DNA from: CBDUMN01 sp965368335
GTDB taxonomy: Bacteria > Pseudomonadota > Alphaproteobacteria > Rhodospirillales > JAPHRK01
DNA: 34,984 bases
Assembly: GCA_965368335.1 (NCBI GenBank)
Contig: CBDUMN010000033.1
Span: forward strand, 1 to 34,984
Direction of reading: 5' to 3'
The position numbers and the translations under genes were made by a program. Numbering within the stretch: position 1 is the first letter of the stretch; each line of letters opens with the position of its first letter. Shown here piece after piece: positions 14,761-23,458 of this stretch. Below the pieces are notes generated by a model. That model was not told where the DNA came from and ran no database searches. It saw only the letters and a program-made list of their open reading frames with translations.

Positions 14761-15630
14761 ATGAACCTGAACTGGGACGATATCCGCTATCTGTTGGCGG
14801 TCTGGCGCGAGGGGACGCTGACCGCCGCCGCTCAATCTCTCGGCGTCAACCAGACCACGGCGGCGCGGCGGTTGGCGGCGGCCGAAGAGGCCTTGGGTGT
14901 GCGCCTGTTCGACCGGATCAGGGGCCGCTTCAAGCCGACCGAGGATGGCTTGGCGGCGCTGGAGCGGGCCGAGACGGTGGAGCGCGCCGTTCTCGATCTG
15001 GAAAACGCCGTGACCGATAGAGACGGAGCCCTGGAGGGTTTGGTCCGCCTGACCGCTGTCGATATGTTCTTGGCCGACTTTCTGGTGCCCCGTCTGGCCG
15101 TTTTCCGCGCCACCTTTCCCGGCATTGCGCTGGAATTGATCGCCGGGAACGACAATCTCAATCTGGCGCGCCGCGAGGCCGATCTGGCCGTTCGTCTGGC
15201 GAGGCCGCGAAGCGGTGACGTCATGGCCCGCAAGCTGGCCGATGTGGGGTTTGCGGTCTATGGGACCCATGACTTTGAGGGCTGTGATTTAAAGGAAGCG
15301 CCCTGGATTCTCTACGATGGCGGCCAGGATGCCCTGCCGGAAAACCAGCGGGTTGGCGAGACGGTCGGGCCCAAGAACGTGCCGCTGCGGATCAGCGCCG
15401 GACGGGCTTACCGGGCCGCCCTGCTTGAGGGTTTAGGTATCGGCATGTTGCCTTGCTATTTCGGAGACATGTCGGAGGGTCTGGTCCGCTTGAGCGGGCT
15501 TGAGCCGCTCGTCCATCGCGAGATGTGGTTGCTATCCCACAAAGAAATGCGCCGTACCGCCCGCGCCGAGGCCGTGGTCAGTTGGCTGGTCGAAACCGTC
15601 AAGACCGAGGCTCAGGCCCTTCGCGGCTGA
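14761..15630 (+). CDS. LysR-family transcriptional regulator
   Basis: A 289-residue regulator. Residues 1-65 form the winged helix-turn-helix (MNLNWDDIRYLLAVWREGTL, then AAQSLGVNQTTAARRLAAAEEALGVRLFDR). The rest is the effector-binding domain (GLVRLTAVDMFLADFLVPRL, LARREADLAVRLARP). The open frame reaches 41 codons further upstream into the hydrolase promoter region, but the ATG at 14761 gives the normal family N-terminus. No strong ribosome site is seen. It probably controls the divergent isochorismatase-fold hydrolase through the palindrome at 14744-14759. Its 3' end overlaps the convergent MFS gene by 32 bases, so the two are likely not expressed strongly at once. The effector is unknown. 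Confidence 0.92.
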   Translation: MNLNWDDIRYLLAVWREGTLTAAAQSLGVNQTTAARRLAAAEEALGVRLFDRIRGRFKPTEDGLAALERAETVERAVLDLENAVTDRDGALEGLVRLTAVDMFLADFLVPRLAVFRATFPGIALELIAGNDNLNLARREADLAVRLARPRSGDVMARKLADVGFAVYGTHDFEGCDLKEAPWILYDGGQDALPENQRVGETVGPKNVPLRISAGRAYRAALLEGLGIGMLPCYFGDMSEGLVRLSGLEPLVHREMWLLSHKEMRRTARAEAVVSWLVETVKTEAQALRG

Positions 15631-16777
15631 AGGCGTAGGCGAGCACGGCGGCTGCCAGGGTGAGCGCCAGGGCGCCGAACAGCAGAGGGTAGGAGCCGGT
15701 GGTTTCCATGATCAGGCCGGTCGCCCATTGCAACAAGCCGACCCCGAAAAAGCCGACCAGGGTGAGAAAGGCAATGCCCCGTCCCATGGCTTGAACGGGA
15801 ATGAAGGCGCGGCAATGAGCCATCATAACGGCGTAGGTGTAACCGAACAGACCGACCGCGGTGAGCAGGATGGCGGCCAGGGCCAGGGAATGGGTCGGAA
15901 AGAGCGCAAGCCCAAGGCAAGCCAGCCCCACCAGAGCCGTGCCGCCGCCGACCAGTCCTTTGCGTTTTCCCAAGGCCCGGTCGATGGCCCCGTAAATGAA
16001 CATTCCCGCCGTCATGGCGATGGACATGGCGAGCAGCACCGTACCGCGCGCCGCCGGATCAAGGCTGAAGGTTTCGGCCAGATAGGGCCCGGCCCAGAGG
16101 CCGCGCAGGGTCATCATCGCCCCATAGCCGGTGAGCACCAGCGGCAGGATCGGCCAGAGCCCTCTGATGCCGATCACTCTGACCATGCCGAGCGACAATT
16201 CGGTCAGGGATTCAGGATGGGTTCCCTCGGCTTGGCGGTCCCGGCCGAGAAACAGCAGGCAGAGAACGGCGGATAGAGTCGTTAGCCCTAAGATGGTCCA
16301 GAGCGCGCTGCGCCAACCCAACGCTTCGCTGAGCCAGGCAAAGGGCGCGGTGCTGGCGAGATCGCCCAAGTTGGCCAGTGTCAGAACCACGGAAACCATG
16401 AAGGCGAAGCGGGCGGGCGCAAAGCGTCGCCCGACGACCACCATGGCGCCGGTCATGATCGGTGCGCAGCCGATGCCGATGAGGGCTTGGCCCGTATAGG
16501 CGGCAAAGGGCGTTGGCGCGGCGGCGAAAAGCCCGGTGCCCAGAACGGCGGCTCCCATGAATAAAACGATGGTCAACCGAGGGCCGAGCCGGTCGAGCGC
16601 CATGCCGACCGGCGGCTGTGCGGCGGCGAACCCGATGAAGAACAACGAGGCGAGCGTGCCCAGGTCCGATTCGCTTAAACCCAGATCGGTCGACAATTCG
16701 GGCGCGATCACGGCGATCAGTCCACGGTAAAACATGCTGATCGCGGCAGCCAAAACAAGAACGGTAAGCTCCAACAT
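15599..16777 (-). CDS. MFS transporter, substrate unknown
   Basis: A 392-residue permease with about 12 hydrophobic helices. The N-terminus (AAAISMFYRGLIAVIAPELS) and the loop motif GMALDRLGPRLTIVLFMG near residues 58-75 are typical of MFS. YTGQALIGIGCAPIMTGAMVVVGRRFAP marks helices 4-5. The second half repeats the pattern, with GAIDRALGKRKGLVGGG. The subfamily cannot be named with confidence, and the substrate is open. The start has only a weak ribosome site. A Fur-box-like element lies 61 bases upstream, between this gene and a divergent small gene, so iron control of the permease is possible. Its 3' end overlaps LysR. Confidence 0.85.
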   Translation of the reverse strand: MLELTVLVLAAAISMFYRGLIAVIAPELSTDLGLSESDLGTLASLFFIGFAAAQPPVGMALDRLGPRLTIVLFMGAAVLGTGLFAAAPTPFAAYTGQALIGIGCAPIMTGAMVVVGRRFAPARFAFMVSVVLTLANLGDLASTAPFAWLSEALGWRSALWTILGLTTLSAVLCLLFLGRDRQAEGTHPESLTELSLGMVRVIGIRGLWPILPLVLTGYGAMMTLRGLWAGPYLAETFSLDPAARGTVLLAMSIAMTAGMFIYGAIDRALGKRKGLVGGGTALVGLACLGLALFPTHSLALAAILLTAVGLFGYTYAVMMAHCRAFIPVQAMGRGIAFLTLVGFFGVGLLQWATGLIMETTGSYPLLFGALALTLAAAVLAYAFSREGPEPRS

Positions 16778-16837
16778 GATTGGGAGCTTAGCTCAATTCG
16801 CCTTAGAAAGAAGCTTTGTTTCCAGCCATATGAATAA

Positions 16838-16860
16838 TGCAAGTGACAATCATTCGCATT
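16838..16860. promoter_or_regulatory. Fur-box-like iron-responsive operator
   Basis: The core TGACAATCATTCGCATT differs at two positions from TGAGAATCATTCTCATT, a typical Fur box form. The core half TGACAATCATT matches the E. coli consensus TGATAATCATT at 10 of 11 bases. An upstream TGCAAG and the downstream GCATT add dyad symmetry. It lies between the divergent MFS gene (61 bases) and the 71-residue gene (84 bases), so either or both may be repressed when iron is available. Confidence 0.55.
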
Positions 16861-16944
16861 TAATATAGTCTCTTTCCCGAACTCGTGGATATGGCGCCGG
16901 ATGACGATTTGCCCGACCGTTGTTCGGAATTGGGAGAGAACAGG

Positions 16945-17160
16945 ATGACATACGTTGTCGATGTTTGGATTGAGCGGGCTGAGCCCAAAATATTGGTTCG
17001 TGAAAAGGATAGCGGAATCATCAGGGCGCGGCTGTCGGGTCCTGAAATGGCGTCGTTTCAGAACCGCTGGGGGGTTAGCCTTCAGGATATCATCGAAGGG
17101 AACATCTGCGCCGAGATGCTGAAAGACAACAGGTGCGTGGTTGAGGACTACAGCATATGA
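16945..17160 (+). CDS. Small protein of unknown function behind a Fur-box-like site
   Basis: A 71-residue protein from the ATG at 16945, which has GGGAG about nine bases upstream; a GTG at 16885 and an ATG at 16891 in the same frame have no such site. Sequence features are a likely beta strand MTYVVDVWIER, then ILVREKDSGIIRARLSGPEM, and a helical QNRWGVSLQDIIEGNICAEML. Two cysteines (in NICAEM and NRCVVED) are separated by nine residues. There is no signal peptide and no membrane segment. I do not recognise a family, and it is not the short haem-uptake protein HemP. Its position behind the Fur-box-like element suggests a role in iron limitation. It ends 61 bases before the purH stop on the other strand. 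Confidence 0.55.
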   Translation: MTYVVDVWIERAEPKILVREKDSGIIRARLSGPEMASFQNRWGVSLQDIIEGNICAEMLKDNRCVVEDYSI

Positions 17161-17176
17161 GTAGCCCTATAAGAAA

Positions 17177-17196
17177 GGCCGGGGAAACCCCCGGCC
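17177..17196 (-). terminator. Terminator of purH
   Basis: GGCCGGGG and CCCCGGCC enclose a four-base loop. On the minus strand the stem is followed by TTTCTTAT, 25 bases past the purH stop. It also lies 17 bases after the convergent 71-residue gene and may serve both, though no T run follows on the plus strand. Confidence 0.75.
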
Positions 17197-17220
17197 TGCC
17201 TCTTCGAAATTCAGACTGTT

Positions 17221-18786
17221 TTAGTGCCGGAAGTGGCGCATGCCGGTCAGCACCATGGCGAGCCCGGCTTCGTCGGCGGCGGCGATCACTTCGTCGTCGC
17301 GGATTGAGCCGCCCGGCTGAATGACCGCCGTAACGCCCGCTTCCGCCGCAGCCAGCAGGCCGTCGGCAAACGGGAAGAAGGCGTCGGAAGCGACGACCGA
17401 GCCCTTGGCCCAGCTTTCTTTGTCACCCGCCGTATCGGCGGCGGCCTGGGCTTTCCAGGCGGCGATGCGGGCTGAGTTGACGCGGCTCATCTGGCCTGCG
17501 CCGACGCCCACGGTCATGCCGTCTTTGCAGTAAATGATGGCGTTGGACTTAACGTGCTTGCAGACGGTGAAGGCGAATTCAAGGTCTTTCAACTCCTGGG
17601 CGCTCGGCTGGCGCTTGGTCACCACCTTCAGTTCGCTTTCAATCAACCGGTTGTCGCGGCCCTGAAGCAGAATACCGCCGGAGAGCGACTTGAAGGTCAT
17701 GCCCTCGGCGTTGGGGTCGGGCATGCCGCCGGTGGTCAGCAGGCGCAGGTTCTTCTTGGCTTCGAGCACCTTGCGCGCATCGTCGTCCACATCGGGCGCA
17801 ATGATCACTTCGAGGAAGATTTTAGCCAACTCTTCGGCCGTTTCTCCATCGAGCGTCTGGTTCAAGGCGACGATGCCGCCGAAGGCGCTTTCGGTATCGC
17901 AGGAATAAGCCCGCAGATAGGCTTCTTTCAGCGAAGAACCGTAGGCGACGCCACAAGGGTTGGCGTGCTTGACAATGACGCAGGCGGTGTCCTTGAACTC
18001 GCTGACCAACTCAAAGGCCGCATCGGTGTCGTTGAGGTTGTTGTAGGAAAGTTCCTTGCCCTGATGCTGGGTGGCCGAAGCGACGCCGGGGCGGTTTTCC
18101 GAGGTGGTGTAGAAGGCGGCCGCCTGGTGCGGGTTTTCGCCGTAGCGCATCACCTGTTTGCGCTCGCCCGCGATGACCGTGCGTTCGGGGAAGGTTTCGC
18201 CGTTCTGGGCGGCGAACCACTGGCTGATCGCCGCGTCGTATGCGCCGGTCCGCGCATAGGCCTTGCCGGCCAGTTTCTTGCGGGTCTCAAGGGTCGTATC
18301 GCCGTTGTTGGCGTCCATTTCTTCCTTCACCAGGGCGTAGTCGGCCGCGTCGACCACCACCGTGACGGCACTATGGTTTTTCGAGGCTGCGCGGATCAGC
18401 GCCGGGCCGCCGATGTCGATGTTTTCGATACAGGTGTCGAAGTCCGCACCCTTGGCGACGGTTTCTTCAAACGGGTAGAGGTTGACGGCCAGCAGATCGA
18501 TGGGCTGGATGCCGTTATCCGCCATGGCTTTCTCATGGTCGGCGTTGCCGCGCACACCCAAAAGGCCACCGTGGATTTGCGGCACCAGGGTCTTGACCCG
18601 TCCGTCCATGATTTCCGGGAAGCCGGTATAGTCGGAAACCTCGGTTACCGGCACGCCCGCATCGCGCAGCGCCTTGGCCGAACCGCCGGTGGAAAGAATT
18701 TCGACGCCCTGATCGGCGAGATATTGGCCGAATTCGACCAGTCCGGTTTTATCGGAAACGGAAATCAATGCGCGGCGAATGGCCAT
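17221..18786 (-). CDS. purH: Bifunctional AICAR formyltransferase / IMP cyclohydrolase
   Basis: Carries out the last two steps of purine synthesis: formylation of AICAR with 10-formyl-tetrahydrofolate and ring closure to IMP. The 521 residues are the normal length. The N-terminal cyclohydrolase domain (about 1-195) begins MAIRRALISVSDKTGLVEFG and contains STGGSAKALRDAGVPVTEVS and VKTLVPQIHGGLLG. The C-terminal formyltransferase part includes RYGENPHQAAAFY, the active-site KHANPCGVAYGSSLKEAY, and the end PGGSIRDDEVIAAADEAGLAMVLTGMRHFRH. It is the last gene of the minus-strand block beginning at htpX and is followed by a strong terminator. A gap of about 170 bases separates it from the GT61 gene, so it may also have its own promoter. 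Confidence 0.97.
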   Translation of the reverse strand: MAIRRALISVSDKTGLVEFGQYLADQGVEILSTGGSAKALRDAGVPVTEVSDYTGFPEIMDGRVKTLVPQIHGGLLGVRGNADHEKAMADNGIQPIDLLAVNLYPFEETVAKGADFDTCIENIDIGGPALIRAASKNHSAVTVVVDAADYALVKEEMDANNGDTTLETRKKLAGKAYARTGAYDAAISQWFAAQNGETFPERTVIAGERKQVMRYGENPHQAAAFYTTSENRPGVASATQHQGKELSYNNLNDTDAAFELVSEFKDTACVIVKHANPCGVAYGSSLKEAYLRAYSCDTESAFGGIVALNQTLDGETAEELAKIFLEVIIAPDVDDDARKVLEAKKNLRLLTTGGMPDPNAEGMTFKSLSGGILLQGRDNRLIESELKVVTKRQPSAQELKDLEFAFTVCKHVKSNAIIYCKDGMTVGVGAGQMSRVNSARIAAWKAQAAADTAGDKESWAKGSVVASDAFFPFADGLLAAAEAGVTAVIQPGGSIRDDEVIAAADEAGLAMVLTGMRHFRH

Positions 18787-18844
18787 AATGAGGTCCCCCC
18801 GGTGAGTGCGCGTAAAAGCCAGAAGGGCCGGATCGTTTTAGATT

Positions 18845-18861
18845 GAATCACTTCGTGATTC
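18845..18861. other. Perfect hairpin in the purH leader
   Basis: GAATCAC and GTGATTC surround a three-base TTC, a perfect 7-3-7 inverted repeat 59 bases upstream of the purH start. No T run follows. It could be an operator or a leader stem. The rest of 18787-18954 shows no recognisable signal. Confidence 0.3.
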
Positions 18862-18954
18862 GGCCTGAAACGTGAATCCGCCCCTAATAAAATGGTTATG
18901 GAATGGCGGCGGTATAGCAAAGAAGGGGCCGAAGAGCTAGGGATTTAAGCGGTT

Positions 18955-20457
18955 CTAGAGACTCTTTAACGCCTCTTTCAGCGCAGGAATGGGGACCAGC
19001 ATGTCGAAGTCTTGTTCGTTGACTTTCTGGCGCTGTTCTGGGGTGCCCTGAGGGGCGCAGCGGAGCTGCTGGAATTCCTGTCCGGCGGTTTCGGCGAGGA
19101 AATTGAAAAATCCCTGCCGGTGGCGCAGGCCGCCCATGAATTCTATCACCTTGCAGCCTTTCGGCGCAAAGGCGAGGTTTGTCAGCGCCGCGCCGTGAGG
19201 GGCGACGATGGCTTCGGCTTCGGAAAAGGCTCGGGCTTGTTCGATAACATCCATCATGCCCGGTGTGACGACTTCAAACCCCAAGGGCTTCAGGACGTCG
19301 ATCACCTCTTGTTCATTGACTACCCGGCGCAGGGTGGCGTCGGCGCGGGAAACATAAAGCCGTCGTTTGGGTTTGTCCGAGGGAGAAATACCGAAAATCT
19401 CATGTAGCCAGGGGAGTGTTTCCGGCTCAGGCGTCATGCTGCGTGTTGCGGCCAATGGGGCGGTGAGCTTTTTCACCTCGACCCGTCCCGGCATGGGGAC
19501 CTTGGCGAGCCGGTCTTCCGAAACGCCCGCCAGCGCCAGGCATTGATGCTGAAACTTGGTCAGATTGCCGTTGATCAGCAGTGGTAGGCCTGAATCAACG
19601 GTCAGGTGGCGCAGCCTTGGGAAATAGTCGAGCAGCCAATGGTAATAGTTGGCGCTGCCGCCGAGCAGAAAAGCCCGCTCAAGCTTTACGGCCCGTCTCG
19701 GCGTGTTGAGCATAACTTTTGTTTGACCGAGGGCGACGACGTGGGGGCTAACCTCGGGATTACCATTGGCTAGATCGGTAAGGAAGGCCTCATTTTCGGT
19801 GACGACGTACCATTCCTTGTCGCCGGGCAGCACATCGCAGGGGCCGAACTCCCTGACGGTTTCGCCTTCGCTGAAATGGCTCAATGTTCGAACATTGAGC
19901 TTTGGCGCGGTCCCTTCCGCCCGTTTCAGCGGCTGTTTTAAGGCCTGGATGGCTTCTTTCTCTTTGTCTCGATCGAGGAGCAATGCGGCCTTGGTTTTCG
20001 CGGCGCGTAGCTGGGCGGAAGGCAAAAGAGGAGACTTGGGGTCGAGCTTTTTCGCCCGCCTGTAACACTCCATCGCCTTCTCAATAAGGGTGATATCTTG
20101 CCGCGCCCGTCCTTCCCTTAAAAGCGGGTTGCCGATATCGATCAGAGCGGCGGCGTAGTCCGGCTTGATCTCGAGTGCTTTCTCAAAGGCCTCGATGGCT
20201 TTGGCGTCCCGGTTGGATTCCGCGTAGATTTTGCCCAGGTTGAACCAGGCCTTATGGGGTTCCTGCAATCCGAGATCGAGGGCTGCTTTGAAGCGTTCTT
20301 CGGCGGCCTTCAGGTCGCCCAGCTCGAGGAGAGCAGCCCCGTGGACCGCGTGGCAGACGGGGTTGAACGGTTCCTGTTCAACGGCGATGCGGGCCTGCGG
20401 TTCGGCGGCGCTGAAGTCGCCTCGGTTGATATACTGGAGGGCGCGTTGGAGAGACAC
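18955..20457 (-). CDS. TPR protein fused to a GT61 glycosyltransferase domain
   Basis: A 500-residue fusion. Residues 1 to about 160 are TPR repeats (QYINRGDFSAAEPQARIAVE; LKAAEERFKAALDLGLQEPH; DAKAIEAFEKALEIKPDYAA). Residues about 200-500 match the GT61 (DUF563) glycosyltransferase fold: AFLLGGSANYYHWLLDYFPRL, RRLYVSRADATLRRVVNE, AEAIVAPHGAALTNLAFAPKG and CKVIEFMGG. GT61 enzymes add xylose or related sugars to glycans, and the TPR part may dock partners. The start is GTG, with AAAGGAGG about 12 bases upstream overlapping the stop of the dehydratase gene, which implies translational coupling. There is no membrane segment, so it is cytoplasmic. It closes a five-gene glycan block. Confidence 0.85.
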   Translation of the reverse strand: MSLQRALQYINRGDFSAAEPQARIAVEQEPFNPVCHAVHGAALLELGDLKAAEERFKAALDLGLQEPHKAWFNLGKIYAESNRDAKAIEAFEKALEIKPDYAAALIDIGNPLLREGRARQDITLIEKAMECYRRAKKLDPKSPLLPSAQLRAAKTKAALLLDRDKEKEAIQALKQPLKRAEGTAPKLNVRTLSHFSEGETVREFGPCDVLPGDKEWYVVTENEAFLTDLANGNPEVSPHVVALGQTKVMLNTPRRAVKLERAFLLGGSANYYHWLLDYFPRLRHLTVDSGLPLLINGNLTKFQHQCLALAGVSEDRLAKVPMPGRVEVKKLTAPLAATRSMTPEPETLPWLHEIFGISPSDKPKRRLYVSRADATLRRVVNEQEVIDVLKPLGFEVVTPGMMDVIEQARAFSEAEAIVAPHGAALTNLAFAPKGCKVIEFMGGLRHRQGFFNFLAETAGQEFQQLRCAPQGTPEQRQKVNEQDFDMLVPIPALKEALKSL

Positions 20458-20475
20458 GAGGCGGGCGGTCCTCCT

Positions 20476-22371
20476 TTAATCCTTCTTGCCGTATTCGGGC
20501 ACGACTTCCGAAATCAGGGCCTTGAGCGCTTCCTCGTCGCCGGACTGGGCGGCAATTTTGAGCGCGTCGATGGTGCCTGAAAGCTCATCGTGATCGGCCA
20601 GCCGAGGCGAAGCGATCAGGATGCCGTCGGCTTCTGTGGGAACGGGCGGTTCCGCGCCATGGAAAATCTCTTCATAAAGCTTTTCGCCGGGGCGGATGCC
20701 GGTAAATTCGATGGCGATATCTTCGTCCGGCGTCATACCGGCAAGACGGATCATTTGCCGAGCAAGATCGACAATCTTGACCGGTTCGCCCATATCGAGA
20801 ACGTAAATCTTTCCCTCCTCCGCATGGCCGTGGCGGCGCAGGGCCGAGGCTTGCAAAATCAGCTCGACGGCTTCGCGGATGGTCATAAAATAGCGGGTCA
20901 TGTCCGGGTGGGTGACGGTCAAAGGGCCGCCCGCCTCGAGCTGTTTTTGGAACAGCGGCACCACGGAGCCGGTGGAGCCCAGCACATTGCCGAAGCGAAC
21001 GGTGACGAAGCGGGTGCCATCGTGGGCTCCTTCACGGATATCGAGGGCCTGACAATATTTTTCGGCGATTCGCTTGGTCGCCCCCATCACGTTGGTCGGG
21101 TTGACCACCTTGTCGGTCGAGACCTGAACCATGGTCTGGACGTCCCATTCGATGCAGAGATCGGCCACGTTGCGGGTGCCGACCACGTTGGTCAGGATGC
21201 CTTCGGCCATGTTGTCTTCGACCAACGGGACGTGCTTTAGGGCCGCCGCGTGAAATACCAGTTGGGGCCGGTAATCCTCGAAAACCTGAGAAAGTCGTTC
21301 GCGGTCCCGGATGTCTGCAATGATAGCGGTGCGGGGTAGCTCAGGATGACGCTCGAAAAGCTCCCGGTCGATCTTGTAAAGGGCGAATTCACCGTTTTCC
21401 ACCAAGGTGAGGCTGGCGGGGCCGAAATCGGAAATCTGGCGGACCAGTTCGCTGCCGATGGAGCCGCCTGCGCCGGTGATCAGGACCCGCTGGTCTTTGA
21501 TCAGGGTCGACATGGCCTCACGGTCGAGGGCCGCCTGGGGCCTGCCAAGCAAGTCCTCGACGTCGATGGGGCGAACCTCCAGTTTATCCGCATGGCCGCT
21601 TTTCAGCTCTGTTATACGCGGCAGACGGGCCATGGAAAGACCTAGAGAGTCGACTGTTTCGAGCAGGGTGCGCACCACGGCGCCGTCGAGATCGTCTTTT
21701 GTCAGAATCAGTCGTTGCGGCTTCTCGCCACGTTCCGCCAAACTCTTGATCGCCTCCGGTAGGTGCTTAAGGGTTTCAATCACCGGATGGCCTTGAATGT
21801 TGCGCCCGACCCGCCCTTCGTTGGCCGAAACAAGCCCGACGACTTTGTAATTGGCCTCCGGATCGCGGGCAAGAGCCCGGATAAATAATTCGGCCTCGTC
21901 TCCCGCGCCGACTAAAAGCACCGGAATGCGTCGGTGCCCCGACTGCTCCAGCTTGAACTCCAGCCGTCGATCCTTAAACCAGCGATAGGCCACCCGAGGC
22001 CCGCCGAGCAACGCCATCAGAACGAACCAGTTGATAAACGGCAGTGAGCGGGGCAGGTCTTCCAGTCGGGTCAGGATAAACATCAGGACCACAAAGACGA
22101 AGATAACCAGAGTGACAGCCTTGGTGATGGCGAACAGGTCGTTCAAAGAGGCGTAGCGCCAGATACCCTGATAGAGCCGACGGTGCCAAAAGGTGAAACC
22201 GGCAATGGCGCTGAACAAAAGAACGCTTGAGATTAAAAGCTCGCCATTGATGGTCGACAACTGGTCGCCCAGGCGTAAATACATGGAGACGACATAGGAA
22301 ACGGCGGCCATGACGATGTCATGGGCAAAGGCAATGTAGGCTCTTGGTGAGCGCATGATTCTTCGAGCCAC
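20476..22371 (-). CDS. Membrane-bound nucleotide-sugar 4,6-dehydratase (WbpM/PglF/CapD type)
   Basis: A 631-residue enzyme of the WbpM/PglF group, which makes UDP-4-keto-6-deoxy sugars for surface glycans. Residues about 10-125 hold four hydrophobic helices. A first Rossmann-like region has VLLVGAGDEAELF (151-163). The SDR domain follows, with ITGAGGSIGSELV (298-310). In the catalytic region (STDKVVNPTNVMGATKR, 418-434), methionine (Met429) takes the place of the usual catalytic tyrosine, as in the WbpM/PglF Ser-Met-Lys triad. The C-terminal part contains EFTGIRPGEKLYEEIF. The start is GTG with an AGGA site seven bases away; an ATG five codons later is less well placed. It lies between the primer transferase and the GT61 gene. 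Confidence 0.9.
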   Translation of the reverse strand: MARRIMRSPRAYIAFAHDIVMAAVSYVVSMYLRLGDQLSTINGELLISSVLLFSAIAGFTFWHRRLYQGIWRYASLNDLFAITKAVTLVIFVFVVLMFILTRLEDLPRSLPFINWFVLMALLGGPRVAYRWFKDRRLEFKLEQSGHRRIPVLLVGAGDEAELFIRALARDPEANYKVVGLVSANEGRVGRNIQGHPVIETLKHLPEAIKSLAERGEKPQRLILTKDDLDGAVVRTLLETVDSLGLSMARLPRITELKSGHADKLEVRPIDVEDLLGRPQAALDREAMSTLIKDQRVLITGAGGSIGSELVRQISDFGPASLTLVENGEFALYKIDRELFERHPELPRTAIIADIRDRERLSQVFEDYRPQLVFHAAALKHVPLVEDNMAEGILTNVVGTRNVADLCIEWDVQTMVQVSTDKVVNPTNVMGATKRIAEKYCQALDIREGAHDGTRFVTVRFGNVLGSTGSVVPLFQKQLEAGGPLTVTHPDMTRYFMTIREAVELILQASALRRHGHAEEGKIYVLDMGEPVKIVDLARQMIRLAGMTPDEDIAIEFTGIRPGEKLYEEIFHGAEPPVPTEADGILIASPRLADHDELSGTIDALKIAAQSGDEEALKALISEVVPEYGKKD

Positions 22372-22459
22372 AGCCGTTTCCTAGTGTATTGGAGCCGTTG
22401 GGAAATAAACCGGCGCGAACAATACCATATCCGCCGTTCCTGTGAAGCCTTCCCGCATC

Positions 22460-23455
22460 CTATTTTGCCCCGCTTCCGATTCGTGAGAACAGAGATAATA
22501 GGCTGCCGACCACAAGAACGGCCCCTCCTAGAGCGGCCAATGGGGTGATCTGTGTTGAGGCCCAGGCAAGACCGATCAAAAGGATATTGGCCAGGGTGAT
22601 CGCCAGCACCACTTTATTGTGGGGCCACCCGCCCTGATGGGCCTTTTGATAAAAGTGTTCCCGGTGGGCCTGCCAAACTTTTTCGCCGCGCATCAGACGT
22701 CTCGCTAAAGTGATCGTCGCGTCGGCCAGATAGTAAAGCGGCAGGATCAGCGCCGCCGCCCAATATCCGGCCTGGGCCAGATGAATGAGCAGCCAGCCCA
22801 ATGTAAAACCGAGCGGGATCGATCCGACGTCGCCCATGAATATTTTTGCCGGATGCCAGTTCCACCAAAGAAAACCCAGTACGGCAGCGGCCGTGATCAG
22901 GGCGAAGGGCCCAACAACTCCTTGCAGCAGTCCCGCGCCGAGGGCCAGTAGAGCGACGCCACCGCCGATGGTCAGGGTTTCAATGCCGGTAATGCCGTCG
23001 ACCCCGTCCATAAAGTTGTAGAGATTGATGAACCAGACCCAGCCAAAACCAACAAAGGCCCATTCGAGGGGGGCGGGGAGAAATCCGATTACGCCATTCT
23101 CCAGGGGCATGGCGGCAAGCGTTGCGATGACGGCCAGGGTCTGGACAATGAGCCGCACTTTGGCGGGTAGGGGGTTGATGTCGTCAAGACGGGACAACCC
23201 GGCCAGTCCCGCCATGGCGACCAGCAAAACGGCCAATTCAGTTGAAAAAGCGTTTGCGGTGACGCTCCAGTAGCTCCAGGCGGCAATCAGGACGATGGTG
23301 AGGGCGAGCCCGCCGCCATGGGGGGTCGGGATTTTGTGGCTGGAACGGTCGTCCGGGTGATCCAGTTGGGCTTTCGCCAAGGCTCGCGTAAGGACGATCT
23401 TCGTTCCGATAAGCGTTGCGACGAAAGCCGCAAGGACAAGAATTGCGAGCTCCAC
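22460..23455 (-). CDS. Polyprenyl-phosphate sugar-1-phosphate transferase (WecA/WbpL/MraY family)
   Basis: A 331-residue, multi-helix inner-membrane enzyme that transfers a sugar-1-phosphate onto undecaprenyl phosphate, the first step of a lipid-linked glycan. Motifs run in family order: LDHPDDRSSHKIPTPHGGG (31-49), LSRLDDINPLP (88-97) with Asp91 and Asp92, INLYNFMDGVDGITGIE (144-159), and AKIFMGDVGSIPLG. The final cytosolic histidine-rich loop is AHREHFYQKAHQGGWPHNKV. MraY itself is longer and would sit with the mur genes, and WecA would act on UDP-GlcNAc. With a 4,6-dehydratase next door, a WbpL-like enzyme using a deoxy-amino sugar is likely, but substrate is inferred. It follows the heparinase-like gene by 3 bases, so they are co-transcribed. 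Confidence 0.9.
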   Translation of the reverse strand: MELAILVLAAFVATLIGTKIVLTRALAKAQLDHPDDRSSHKIPTPHGGGLALTIVLIAAWSYWSVTANAFSTELAVLLVAMAGLAGLSRLDDINPLPAKVRLIVQTLAVIATLAAMPLENGVIGFLPAPLEWAFVGFGWVWFINLYNFMDGVDGITGIETLTIGGGVALLALGAGLLQGVVGPFALITAAAVLGFLWWNWHPAKIFMGDVGSIPLGFTLGWLLIHLAQAGYWAAALILPLYYLADATITLARRLMRGEKVWQAHREHFYQKAHQGGWPHNKVVLAITLANILLIGLAWASTQITPLAALGGAVLVVGSLLSLFSRIGSGAK

Positions 23456-23458
23456 GGT

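Noticed and set aside
14665..15270. Upstream extension of the hydrolase reading frame over the LysR gene
   Set aside because: The frame is open by chance antisense to LysR. The hydrolase start at 14664 has a good ribosome site and family length.
17554..18846. 430-codon plus-strand open frame across purH
   Set aside because: Antisense to purH, with no family motif and no ribosome site worth noting; a GC-driven shadow.
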